Assembly (NCBI GenBank): GCA_016200485.1
Contig: JACQEP010000010.1
Location: 1 to 64,000 of the forward strand
DNA: 64,000 nucleotides
Source: Gammaproteobacteria bacterium
GTDB taxonomy: Bacteria; Pseudomonadota; Gammaproteobacteria; Tenderiales; Tenderiaceae
Direction: 5' to 3'
The notes under the pieces: generated by a model
Database searches by the model: none
What the model was told of the DNA's origin: nothing
Seen by the model: the letters and a program-made list of their open reading frames with translations, nothing else
Shown: one piece after another, positions 18,223 through 25,907 of the stretch
Layout of the letters: each line of letters opens with the position of its first letter
Position numbering within the stretch: position 1 is the stretch's first letter
Position numbers and translations under genes: made by a program

Positions 18223-18492
18223 GGCGAGTGACTGGTATCAAGACAAAGGTCTATTCTAGCAGTAAACGCATGGAAAAATGTACGCAACACAAAACTGACT
18301 TGCGACAAGGTTCTACAAGATTAGCGCCATTGGCAAAAACCTGGATTCATCCTATTTTTAATAGTTCCCTAGGGCCTGTTAACACTAATTAAGCTAGTTT
18401 CTCTCGTAAGGAGTAGTGAATGAACGTTGGGCATCACCCTGAAAGCTGGTAGCTGGTTTCGGTAAGCGCTTAACAGTAAAGGGAGAACATCA

Positions 18493-19005
18493 ATGAAATG
18501 GATCGTTGGTCTGGGCGTTGGGCTTGTTGTTCTTGTTGGTGTAGTTGTCGGTATTGGGATGTTACTGCCAGAAAAGCATCGTGCCAATGAATCGGCCCGC
18601 TTTCGTGTTGGCGCCGAGCAACTGTGGGAGATCATCACGAATTTTGGTGCTTACCCCACATGGCGCAGTGGCGTCAGTGGGGTTCAGCGTCTACCCGATA
18701 TGAACGGGCATCCCGTATGGAAGGAAACCGATTCTCATAATGAAGGTATTTCTTATGAGACAGTAGAGGCCGTGCCCGGCAAACGCCTCGTGAGGCGCAT
18801 TGCTGATCCAAACCTGCCTTTTGGTGGTACTTGGGCGTTTGATCTTGAAGCTACACCTGAGGGCGTTACGCTTACCATTACTGAGGATGGGGAGGTTTAC
18901 AATCCCATTTTCCGTTTTGTCTCTCGGTTCATCATTGGTCACACTAAGAACATTCATGGCTACCTGAACGATTTGCAAACAAAGGTGGCTGGCAAAGCAC
19001 AATGA
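18493..19005 (+). CDS. membrane-anchored SRPBCC (START-like) protein
   Basis: 170 residues. The first 27 form a transmembrane or signal-anchor helix (IVGLGVGLVVLVGVVVGIGMLL). The rest is a polyketide-cyclase/START-like lipid-binding fold with ANESARFRVGAEQLWEIITNF, then YPTWRSGV and ITEDGEVYNPIFRFVSRF. The ligand is unknown. Preceded by AAGGGAGAAC, a good ribosome binding site. It is monocistronic and ends before a strong hairpin terminator shared with the convergent methyltransferase gene. Confidence 0.82.
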   Translation: MKWIVGLGVGLVVLVGVVVGIGMLLPEKHRANESARFRVGAEQLWEIITNFGAYPTWRSGVSGVQRLPDMNGHPVWKETDSHNEGISYETVEAVPGKRLVRRIADPNLPFGGTWAFDLEATPEGVTLTITEDGEVYNPIFRFVSRFIIGHTKNIHGYLNDLQTKVAGKAQ

Positions 19006-19102
19006 TGCCCAACAACGCCATCAACTCGGACAGTAAAAAGCAGCGCGCCTTCGAGAATCGAGCTATTCTCTCAGACCTATACCGGCAACCCTTTCCCTAT
19101 TG

Positions 19103-19128
19103 ATCGGGCCGGAGCATCCCGGCCCGAT
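19103..19128. terminator. bidirectional hairpin between convergent genes
   Basis: Perfect 10-bp stem ATCGGGCCGG / CCGGCCCGAT (19103-19112 and 19119-19128) with a 6-nt loop, sitting between the SRPBCC gene and the methyltransferase gene. There is a short T run (GTTTG) on the plus side only. Confidence 0.7.
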
Positions 19129-19138
19129 GTTTGAGTGG

Positions 19139-19987
19139 TTATCGCTTGGTAGCGCTGACGGCCAAGTACTCGGCTTTGAGTGATGTTGTACCATCGTGAC
19201 GGGTGTTGTAGCGACTGAAGATGTCGCTGAGTTCATTGCGCAACTCATCCCGCCGTTCTTCAGCGGTTGCCTGATAGGCGCGATGGGTCGGCCCGTAATA
19301 ATCGATGAACCAGTCGGCGACTTTTTGCGGCGCGAACGGGTAATTGAATTCCGGATAATAATTGCGTTTCAGTTTAATGTCTTCGACTACCTCGCCAAAG
19401 CGCTCCAGTACTGTCTCCTCATTGCCCCACAACGTCGGCGGCACCACACCCGCGGGAGGCGGGGCGTATCTGGAAACGGTACGTAACATTTCACCCACCA
19501 TCCCTTCGGGGGTCCAATTGATCATCTGAATTTTTCCGCCCGGACGGACAACACGCACCAATTCGTTGGCGACTTGTTGCGGATAGGGTGCAAACATGGC
19601 GCCGATCAAGCTGTAGACGCGATCGAATTGATTGTCGCTATAGGGCAACTCGCAGGCATCACCCTGATCAAAGCGGATCTCGATCCCCTCGGCCTCGGCG
19701 CGTTGGCGGGCGGCCTGCACCAGATTGTCGGCAATATCCAGCCCCGTCACCTTCGCCCCTTTCCGGGCGGAGGGAATGGCAATCTGGCCGGCACCGCAGG
19801 CAACGTCTAATATATTTTCACCCGCCTCGATGGCAAGCTCATCGAGAATCTGCAACGCGCCAGGCTCCAGGTACTTGGCAAAGCGCGCATAATCTCCTGA
19901 TTCCCAGACAGCTTTCACCCTGGCGCGGATTTCTGCCGGGCTCGGAATGCTGGCTTGTGATACGGTTTTTGCAGTTACTGTGCTCAT
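19139..19987 (-). CDS. class I SAM-dependent methyltransferase
   Basis: 282 residues from the ATG at 19985-19987, which follows AGGGAGAGATAAC; the frame is open 29 codons farther up without support. SAM-binding motif I is ILDVACGAGQIAIPSA, followed by VTGLDIADNLVQAARQRA and RFDQGDACELPY, with FDRVYSLIGAMFAPYP. UbiE-like small-molecule methyltransferase; the substrate is unknown. It is divergent from a truncated HxlR-family regulator across a dyad at 20058-20084, the usual arrangement of a regulator and its target. Confidence 0.85.
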   Translation of the reverse strand: MSTVTAKTVSQASIPSPAEIRARVKAVWESGDYARFAKYLEPGALQILDELAIEAGENILDVACGAGQIAIPSARKGAKVTGLDIADNLVQAARQRAEAEGIEIRFDQGDACELPYSDNQFDRVYSLIGAMFAPYPQQVANELVRVVRPGGKIQMINWTPEGMVGEMLRTVSRYAPPPAGVVPPTLWGNEETVLERFGEVVEDIKLKRNYYPEFNYPFAPQKVADWFIDYYGPTHRAYQATAEERRDELRNELSDIFSRYNTRHDGTTSLKAEYLAVSATKR

Positions 19988-20057
19988 GTTATCTCTCCCT
20001 TTGTTGTTGATGACGACAGAGAGAATATAGTCGAGCCGCTCCGAGGAGTTTAGTGCA

Positions 20058-20084
20058 AAAACTGTAGCAAACAACTACAATTTT
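20058..20084. promoter_or_regulatory. candidate operator between methyltransferase and HxlR genes
   Basis: Inverted repeat AAAACTGTAG (20058-20067) and CTACAATTTT (20075-20084), nine of ten positions paired, spacer 7 nt. It lies in the 133-bp divergent intergenic region, where an HxlR regulator would bind. The local regulator is now truncated. Confidence 0.55.
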
Positions 20085-20120
20085 TGAAGTTTGGGTTTGA
20101 CCGGTCAGTGGATTGAATCA

Positions 20121-20267
20121 ATGTATGATTATTCAGAATTTTGTCCGATCTCCAAAGCCGCATCGGTATTGGGTGAGCGCTGGACGCTACAAATCATCCG
20201 CGAGATACTTTTCGGCGCGTCGCGTTTCTCCGAATTTCAGAAATACCTGCCCAAGCTGTCGCTGTGA
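20121..20267 (+). pseudogene. HxlR-family winged-helix regulator, truncated
   Basis: An ATG at 20121 starts MYDYSEFCPISKAASVLGE followed by RWTLQIIREILFGASRF and SEFQKYLPKLSL, the N-terminal half of an HxlR winged-helix domain (CPI...GxRWTLxIxRE). It stops at a TGA after 48 codons, where family members continue with the recognition helix and wing. No continuation is visible in other frames, since the next gene lies just 18 bp on. The DNA-binding part is therefore incomplete and the protein is probably non-functional. Confidence 0.8.
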
Positions 20268-20284
20268 CCCAAATCTAGCCACCC

Positions 20285-20659
20285 TCACTCTCCCTCCCGC
20301 CGCCGCTCCTGTCGCCGTTCCGGCTGTTCGGGTCGTATTGCTGCCGCGATTTTTTCGGCCTCTTCTTCGGTGGCGGTGTAGGAAATGACGAATTTCGGGC
20401 CTTTGAGTGCTTCACGCCCTTTGCGGCTATTCAGGCTCACCATGTTGAGCTTGCCGCATTTTGGGCAGGTGGTTTTGTTGTAGACGGCGATGTGAAAGGT
20501 GGTCCAGGCGATGGGGATGATCATCAGCGGGATCATGGCCGAGAGGATGGCGAAACTGGAGAAGGACAACCAGATCAGGGCATCGACAAAGAAACTTTCT
20601 ATGCCTTGCGTGGTGGGTTTACCCACGTGATAACAGGCAGTACATATTCTATCTTTCAC
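20285..20659 (-). CDS. zinc-ribbon membrane protein, unknown function
   Basis: 124 residues. One CxxC near the N-terminus (RICTACYH) and a second after the membrane segment (TTCPKCGKLNMV). Between them lies a hydrophobic stretch (ALIWLSFSSFAILSAMIPLMIIPIAW), long enough for two short helices or one long one. The C-terminal 25 residues are highly charged (RPEQPERRQERRREGE). No family recognised. The gene converges on the HxlR remnant. Confidence 0.55.
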   Translation of the reverse strand: MKDRICTACYHVGKPTTQGIESFFVDALIWLSFSSFAILSAMIPLMIIPIAWTTFHIAVYNKTTCPKCGKLNMVSLNSRKGREALKGPKFVISYTATEEEAEKIAAAIRPEQPERRQERRREGE

Positions 20660-20813
20660 CTACAACTCCATTCACAGCCATCTCGTTGACTGTCACTGTT
20701 TATGGTAACAGATTCAATTTTTCTTTCTCCAGAAAGATAAATAATGCGCAAATACGTTATTGAAAATCCGTTTATAACCGATCATATCGCTCAGTATTCA
20801 AGGGTGCGCAAAC

Positions 20814-21281
20814 CTAAATTAATTTCCCCAGCACATAGCCAATCACAATGCCAATAATCACTGCGATGGTGAGGCCACGATAGGTAAGTACATCCTTAGA
20901 ATATCCACGCCGGATGGCGATGAAAGATACGAGATAGCCGACAGCATTAATCAGCCAAATAAAACCTATCGATAATACCTTAACAATGAGCGGCCCAAGA
21001 ATCGGCACTAAGGCAATGATGCCCAGCAGCCAGGCAAAAGCATTCGAGATTAAACCGATAACGAGGACGGTGCCACCAATGACGCCGCGATCAATATTGA
21101 AGTGAATTCCTAACCAGACGAGGCCACAGATCAGCAGCCAAACGGGAACCATGACTTTCCAACTCCGCCACCAGGGTAAAGAGGCGTTACTTTTTTCGCT
21201 CTGCCCTGGCGAGTTTTTAGAATTTAATTGGTTCGATGTGTCGTCTGGATCGGCCATTGCTATTATCTTACCCCATCTCAC
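20814..21281 (-). CDS. multi-helix inner-membrane protein, unknown function
   Basis: 155 residues; ATG at 21281 or alternatively at 21257 (MADPDDTSNQ), and the ribosome binding site does not decide. After a polar head of about 40 residues come four hydrophobic segments, among them VMVPVWLLICGLVWLGI, GGTVLVIGLISNAFAWLLGI, IGFIWLINAVGYLVSFIAI and IAVIIGIVIGYVLGKLI. No motif points to transport or enzyme activity. It stands alone between two genes on the same strand. Confidence 0.6.
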   Translation of the reverse strand: MRWGKIIAMADPDDTSNQLNSKNSPGQSEKSNASLPWWRSWKVMVPVWLLICGLVWLGIHFNIDRGVIGGTVLVIGLISNAFAWLLGIIALVPILGPLIVKVLSIGFIWLINAVGYLVSFIAIRRGYSKDVLTYRGLTIAVIIGIVIGYVLGKLI

Positions 21282-21363
21282 ATAGCCTTCACTTTAACCT
21301 AATTAGTCAGCTCATGACCCTGCTGCTCGCCAAATAGTAATATATCCTATTGCTGGCGAATGA

Positions 21364-22158
21364 TTACCAGTTAACTTGAAGCCCGGCGCTATCGGCTCCC
21401 ACATAAGGCGAATAGGCAATGTTGGTACGATGTTTTTTGTTTCTGTCGCAAACAAAATCAGCGGTATAAATACCTAGTAATGCACCCGCAATCACGTCTG
21501 ATGCCCAATGTTTATTATCATAGGTGCGCGCCAATCCAGTCGATGTCGCCAAGCCATAGAACAATGCCTGAGTGGCGACTGATGGATTTTCGAGTGAGTT
21601 AAGATAGGATCTTGATACAGCAAATGCGGTACTGACATGGCCGGAAGGAAATGAACTACCATTTTTGAACCAGCCGGACTCATCGCTTGTTTCATTGGGA
21701 CGGTCTCGATGAAACACTGATTTCAGAACAAGCGTCATCGCGCCGGTATACACTACCGACTGTACCATATTATGACTTGCGTAAATATATTGATCATCTT
21801 GTTTCCAGCGTCCGTATCCGTAGACCCCCAAAATAAATGGCCCACTTAATCTCAAATCACCCCAGGCATCGCCCACTTGGTCAATTTTTTTATGGTAATA
21901 CGGATGACTATTAGTGGTCATCTCATCTTTCCAACGATCATCAAGAGTCTCGGCCACTACAATAGTGCCTCCTGCAATCAATCCAAGCGTCATCCAGTCA
22001 TCACTATTCCAATGGGTTGGCGCCGTAAAATAATCACCAAGATCACTGAAAAAATAATTCTCATCACTGGATGTGTGTTGCCCAAGCGCAATCGATGGCA
22101 ACATGATTAACAATATGGAAAAATTAAAGAGTGCCCTTGTCATTAATTGTGATGCCAT
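21364..22158 (-). CDS. PAP2-family phosphatase, exported
   Basis: 264 residues. The start MASQLMTRALFNFSILLIMLP is a signal peptide cut near GQHTS. The type 2 phosphatidic-acid phosphatase signatures are complete: KSVFHRDRP, SSFPSGHVS and ARTYDNKHWASD (the catalytic histidines and arginine). Likely substrates are lipid phosphates such as undecaprenyl pyrophosphate in the periplasm or outer membrane. The start overlaps the 3' end of the glycerate kinase gene by 16 bp, so it is the second gene of a two-gene operon. Confidence 0.88.
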   Translation of the reverse strand: MASQLMTRALFNFSILLIMLPSIALGQHTSSDENYFFSDLGDYFTAPTHWNSDDWMTLGLIAGGTIVVAETLDDRWKDEMTTNSHPYYHKKIDQVGDAWGDLRLSGPFILGVYGYGRWKQDDQYIYASHNMVQSVVYTGAMTLVLKSVFHRDRPNETSDESGWFKNGSSFPSGHVSTAFAVSRSYLNSLENPSVATQALFYGLATSTGLARTYDNKHWASDVIAGALLGIYTADFVCDRNKKHRTNIAYSPYVGADSAGLQVNW

Positions 22159-23387
22159 TTCATTCCAATCATCAAATCCATGACATTGGTGCCCGTGGGG
22201 CCGGTGTGAATGAGATCGCCACTGGCTTCAAGAAAAGTACCGGCATCGGCGCGTTGCAAACAGGTTTCGGCATTTAGACCCTCCTCTCCCCCACGCGCGA
22301 GCGTGCCACCATCGACCAAGGCACCGGCATCATCGGTTGGACCATCGGTGCCATCGGTACCGGCGGCGAGTAAGGCGACATTGTGCTCACCCGCCAGTTC
22401 GATAGCGGCGGCTAATGCTGCACTTTGATTGCGCCCGCCACGCCCAGGATTTATCGGCAAATGGACCGTGGTTTCACCGCCCCAGAGATAAACACCGGGA
22501 TCGCCTGCCAATAAACGTGAAGCGAGTTGTGCACCGACAACAACTGCATCACCGCTGATAATGGCGGCGTCTTCGTAGACGTCATACTCCAATTCACGTG
22601 CCTTGTTTGCGGCTGCGCGTCTGGCATCCGGCAGACTGGCGATAATCTCGACGCTGATATTTTCAAAACATGAATCATGTGTTTTTGGCGCGGGCGGCGC
22701 TTGCTGCATCAGCTCGATGATACATTCGGGCAATTCCAGTTCCGGTGTTTCGGTTTCGACAGCACTATCCGCCACCAATAATCCGGAGCCGATGGTGGCC
22801 GGATCATCGCCTGACACGTCCGAGATCAATAGCGCCAACGCATTACGGCCACCCAGTTGCGTCGCCAGCCGCCCCGCCTTAATGCAGGACAATGATTTGC
22901 GCACATGGTTAATAGCGTGTATATCAAGACCGCTACCGAGCAGCCATTGATTTACGCGTTGCACATCTTCCAGGCTGATTGTGGGCGGCAATACTTCCAC
23001 CAGACTTGATGTGCCTCCTGAGATCAAAAACAGCAGCGGCATGGTTGCGGGTTGTTGTTTAATAAATTCGAGGAGTGCCTGCCCCGCTTTAAGGCTGCTG
23101 TCATCCGGCTGCGGATGTCCGGCTTCGATGATCATAATGTTGCTTAATCCTGAAATCGGTTGGGCATGACCATATTTGGTGATTAATAACGCAGCGTGGA
23201 TGTTATCGCTTAGCGCATCGACGGCGCCTTGCAACATTGCCGCTGCCGCCTTACCGATGGCGATAATGGCAACTTGATTTTCAAAGTCATCAAACTCAAG
23301 CGCGCGGCGTACACATTCGCGGCCGTTTACTGCTGCTAGGGCGGCGAGGTAGATTGCTTCGAGATCTTGGCGATATGTATTTCTCAT
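22143..23387 (-). CDS. glycerate 2-kinase, MOFRL family
   Basis: Phosphorylates D-glycerate to 2-phosphoglycerate, feeding photorespiratory-type or serine-cycle carbon into glycolysis. 414 residues, normal length for the GckA/TtuD family. Contains LLFLISGGTSSLVEVL in the N-terminal domain and, in the C-terminal MOFRL domain, AAGTDGTDGPTDDAGALVDGGTL. Overlaps the PAP2 gene downstream. No riboswitch or clear promoter is seen in the 422-bp upstream gap. Confidence 0.9.
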   Translation of the reverse strand: MRNTYRQDLEAIYLAALAAVNGRECVRRALEFDDFENQVAIIAIGKAAAAMLQGAVDALSDNIHAALLITKYGHAQPISGLSNIMIIEAGHPQPDDSSLKAGQALLEFIKQQPATMPLLFLISGGTSSLVEVLPPTISLEDVQRVNQWLLGSGLDIHAINHVRKSLSCIKAGRLATQLGGRNALALLISDVSGDDPATIGSGLLVADSAVETETPELELPECIIELMQQAPPAPKTHDSCFENISVEIIASLPDARRAAANKARELEYDVYEDAAIISGDAVVVGAQLASRLLAGDPGVYLWGGETTVHLPINPGRGGRNQSAALAAAIELAGEHNVALLAAGTDGTDGPTDDAGALVDGGTLARGGEEGLNAETCLQRADAGTFLEASGDLIHTGPTGTNVMDLMIGMKWHHN

Positions 23388-23809
23388 TGAAGTGTTCCGA
23401 TCCTATTCGCCAAGTAATTAGAAAGATCGTCCTGACGCTCCCTACCTAAGGGCACACCTGTACATCTCCCTCTCCCTCAGGGCATAGGCATCTACACAAG
23501 TCACGACGAGAAAAAACCATATGTATTCTGTCACCGTCTTCAACCACCCCGTCCACATCCCGCCCGGGGTGCGCGTGCACCCGTTCGTCGGGAAAAAGGT
23601 CCACTGGACCTTTTTCTATCCCTCCTCACCCTTATCCAAGGAGGGGAGTTTTTCTCCCCTCCTCCCGGATTCGGGAGGAGGGGTGCTCCGAAGGGGTAGG
23701 GTGGTGGGCATAATGCCGAGCCGTACCACACCTTCCCAATTTGTGTAGATACCTATACCCTCAGGGAGAACGAACCATAAAGCACTTTTCAGCAGCTTAT
23801 TGGAAATCA
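23388..23809. other. gene-free interval with repeat element
   Basis: No gene is supported in this 422-bp gap. ORF-like frames here lie inside the palindromic repeat at 23541-23710 and have no recognisable homology. Shorter CTC-rich pieces flank the repeat (for example CTCCCTCTCCCTCAGGG near 23467). Confidence 0.65.
23541..23710. repeat. palindromic CTC-rich repeat element, copy 2
   Basis: Begins CAACCACCCCG and ends GGTAGGGTGGTGGGCAT, like copy 1 at 15943-16060. Internal arms are CCCTCCT/AGGAGGGG and CTCCTCCCG/CGGGAGGAG. It carries about 60 extra bases near the left end, including their own hairpin (AAAAAGGTCC / GGACCTTTTT). Confidence 0.8.
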
Positions 23810-25000
23810 TCAGGAAAGCGTTTTAAGTCCTCGCTCTAAATCAGTCTTCAGATCATTGACATCCTCCAGTCCCACCGCAATACGAATCAGATTATCGCCA
23901 ATTCCAGCAGCGGCACGATGTTCCGGCGGCATGCGGCCATGGGTGGTGGTGGCGCAATGAGTGATGGTGGATTTGGTATCACCAAGATTGGCGGTGATCG
24001 AAATCAAACGTGTGGCGTCAATCAAGCGCCAAGCCTCGGCCTGCCCGCCTTTAACTTCAAATGACAACACGCCACCAAACCCGCTTTGTTGCTGTTTGGC
24101 GAGCGCATGCTGTGGATGTGATGCCAGGCCGGGGTAATACACTCTTTTTACTGCTGGCTGTTGTTCCAGCCATTGCGCGAGTGCGAGTGCATTTTCGCAA
24201 TGCGCCTTCATGCGCAAACGCAACGTTTCCAGCCCTTTGAGGAAAACCCAGGCATTAAATGGACTCATGCATGGCCCAGCGGTGCGTAAAAACCCGTAAA
24301 CCTCTTTGCCGACCAATTCCTGATTACCAACCACGGCACCACCGATGCAACGACCTTGGCCGTCGAGATATTTGGTCGCCGAATGAATGACGATATCGGC
24401 GCCGAGTGCCAGCGGCCGCTGCAAAGCGGGAGTTAAGAAACAGTTATCCACGACCAGCAAACAGCCGCGTCCATGCGCCAGTTTGGCCAGCGCCTCGATA
24501 TCGGCAATTTCTGTCAGCGGATTGGATGGCGTTTCTAAAAACAGGATGCGTGTATTGGGCTGAATCGCTTTTTCCCAGGCATTCACATCACAAAGATCGA
24601 CATAAGTGGTGCTGACACCAAACTTGGCGATGTAATTGTTCAGCAATACCGAAGTAGTACCGAAAATCGCGCGCGATGACACGATATGATCGCCACTCTT
24701 AAGCAGGGCCATAAACGTGGACAAAATCGCAGCCATACCTGATGCAGTCGCAACACAGGATTCGCCGCCTTCCAATACCGCCAGGCGTTGCTCAAAGGTG
24801 CGCACGGTGGGATTGGTAAAGCGCGAATAGATGTTACCCGGCACTTCGCCTTTGAAACGCGCGGCGGCCTCGGCTGCATTTTTGAAGACGTAACTTGAGG
24901 TCGGGAAAATCGCTTCCGATTGTTCCTGTTCATGGGTGCGCACCTGCCCGGCCCGCACGGCCAGGGTGTCGAATCCGTAATTATCAAAGTCTTGGGGCAT
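23810..25000 (-). CDS. metZ: O-succinylhomoserine sulfhydrylase
   Basis: PLP enzyme converting O-succinylhomoserine and sulfide to homocysteine in methionine synthesis. 396 residues from the ATG at 24998-25000; the frame extends 28 codons upstream into a palindromic repeat with no support. The PLP lysine lies in HSATKYLDGQGR; NIYSRFTNPT, SGMAAI and FLETPSNP are typical of the Cys/Met-metabolism PLP family. FDTLAVRAGQVRT at the N-terminus favours MetZ over MetB. Controlled by a sigma70 promoter, SAM-II riboswitch and leader terminator (25085-25223). Confidence 0.93.
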   Translation of the reverse strand: MPQDFDNYGFDTLAVRAGQVRTHEQEQSEAIFPTSSYVFKNAAEAAARFKGEVPGNIYSRFTNPTVRTFEQRLAVLEGGESCVATASGMAAILSTFMALLKSGDHIVSSRAIFGTTSVLLNNYIAKFGVSTTYVDLCDVNAWEKAIQPNTRILFLETPSNPLTEIADIEALAKLAHGRGCLLVVDNCFLTPALQRPLALGADIVIHSATKYLDGQGRCIGGAVVGNQELVGKEVYGFLRTAGPCMSPFNAWVFLKGLETLRLRMKAHCENALALAQWLEQQPAVKRVYYPGLASHPQHALAKQQQSGFGGVLSFEVKGGQAEAWRLIDATRLISITANLGDTKSTITHCATTTHGRMPPEHRAAAGIGDNLIRIAVGLEDVNDLKTDLERGLKTLS

Positions 25001-25036
25001 TGTCTGTTTCCTTAACTCAAAATCACCTTCGCGGCT

Positions 25037-25065
25037 GTAGGGACGGGTTTTAAACCCGTCCCTAC
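25037..25065. repeat. GTAGGG-ACGGG palindrome
   Basis: Perfect palindrome around a single central T: arms GTAGGGACGGGTTT and AAACCCGTCCCTAC. Related copies lie at 41282-41309 and 48417-48445. It lies between the leader terminator and the metZ start codon, so a read-through transcript would carry this hairpin in its leader. Confidence 0.85.
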
Positions 25066-25084
25066 GACAACAAACTCCGGGCAT

Positions 25085-25119
25085 AAAAAAACCCGCTCAG
25101 CTCAGTTGGCTAAAGCAGG
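25085..25119 (-). terminator. intrinsic terminator in the metZ leader
   Basis: On the minus strand CCTGC-TTTAGC pairs with GCTGA-GCGGG and is followed by seven T. It is immediately downstream of the SAM-II aptamer. The left arm (CTTTAGC) is complementary to GCTAAAG at the aptamer's 3' end, so aptamer and terminator folding can compete. Confidence 0.85.
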
Positions 25120-25125
25120 TATCTC

Positions 25126-25182
25126 ACCCTCTCTTTAGCTGCATTTATTAGGCGCCCGCAAGCTGAGCTCAAATTCGGCGCC
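25126..25182 (-). promoter_or_regulatory. SAM-II (SAM-alpha) riboswitch aptamer
   Basis: Read on the minus strand: stem GGCGCC, then GAATTTGA, a loop ending CTTGCGG, the closing GGCGCC, then TAATAAATGCAGCTAAAG and AGAGGG. This matches the known SAM-II metX aptamer (GCGC...GAUUUAA...UUGCAAGCGC..GAUAAAUGUAGCUAAA..GGG) in stem, loop and the AAUAAAUGnAGCUAAA pseudoknot strand. It binds S-adenosylmethionine; here it precedes metZ, the expected type of target. SAM-II is mainly known from Alphaproteobacteria. Confidence 0.9.
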
Positions 25183-25194
25183 ATGGATGAGGTA

Positions 25195-25223
25195 AGATTA
25201 GAGAATCCCCCCTCCTCTGTCAA
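25195..25223 (-). promoter_or_regulatory. sigma70 promoter of metZ
   Basis: TTGACA (-35, 25218-25223) and TAATCT (-10, 25195-25200) are separated by exactly 17 nt on the minus strand. Transcription should begin near 25187, just before the SAM-II stem. Confidence 0.85.
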
Positions 25224-25281
25224 CTTGACCATGGTTGTAACAGGGGTTTCGGGGTAACAATAATCATTTCAAGGAGGGTGT

Positions 25282-25728
25282 ATGGCAACATTAAGGGATC
25301 GTCCCTATCTCAACGGCAATTTTCTTGTCGATCTCGGCACCGGCGATAGCAACAGTCTTGTGGCTGGTTTTGCCGAAGTCATCATGCCGGTGGGGGCCGT
25401 CGAGATTATCGAGTATCGGACGGGTAACGAAAAAAGTCATGAGATGCGCAAAACACCGCGTATTCACTATGAAAACGTGATTCTGCGGCGCGGACTCATC
25501 GGCGCCCTTGATCTGTATCAATGGTGGGATGAGACGCGAAACGGCAACAATACCCGGCGCAACATCACCATTCAGATTCTTAACGAGAATCGCACGGAAA
25601 CCGTGTTTAGTTACCGACTACGCAATGCCGTACCTGTGCGTTACAACATCTCCGACCTCAATGCCGTGGGCAATGAAGTGGTGATGGAGGAACTGGAACT
25701 CGCCTATGAGGGGTTTACAGTCGAGTAA
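25282..25728 (+). CDS. phage tail tube (gp19-like) protein, stand-alone
   Basis: 148 residues. Starts RDRPYLNGNFLVDLGTGD and continues with GFAEVIMPVGAVEIIEYRTG, KTPRIHYENVILRRGLIGALDLYQ and VMEELELAYEGF, the pattern of T4 gp19-like tail-tube proteins used by phage tails and extracellular contractile injection systems. No sheath, baseplate, spike or ATPase gene is in the window. A strong ribosome binding site (AAGGAGGG) precedes the ATG. It reads divergently from metZ and converges on purF. A relic or a component of a distant locus. Confidence 0.82.
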   Translation: MATLRDRPYLNGNFLVDLGTGDSNSLVAGFAEVIMPVGAVEIIEYRTGNEKSHEMRKTPRIHYENVILRRGLIGALDLYQWWDETRNGNNTRRNITIQILNENRTETVFSYRLRNAVPVRYNISDLNAVGNEVVMEELELAYEGFTVE

Positions 25729-25768
25729 TATACAAACGACTAAATGTTGCCAAATTATCCTAAATCTC

Positions 25769-25890
25769 TCACCACAGAGACACAGAGAAAGGAAGAGATC
25801 AATGGTTTGCGATCCGCTGACGATCACTTGGCGGGTGAGACCCAAAACCAACAACCACTTGTTTTTCCTTTCTCTGTGTCTCTGTGGTGA
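25769..25890. repeat. inverted-repeat element with 26-bp perfect arms
   Basis: Left arm 25769-25794 (starts TCACCACAGAGACACAGAG) and right arm 25865-25890 are exact reverse complements over 26 bp, enclosing 70 bp. Sequences of this CTCTGTGTCTCTGTGGTGA type are widespread in intergenic DNA. It may act as a stop between the convergent tube gene and purF. Confidence 0.85.
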
Positions 25891-25907
25891 AACTGGAGTT
25901 TTTAGGA

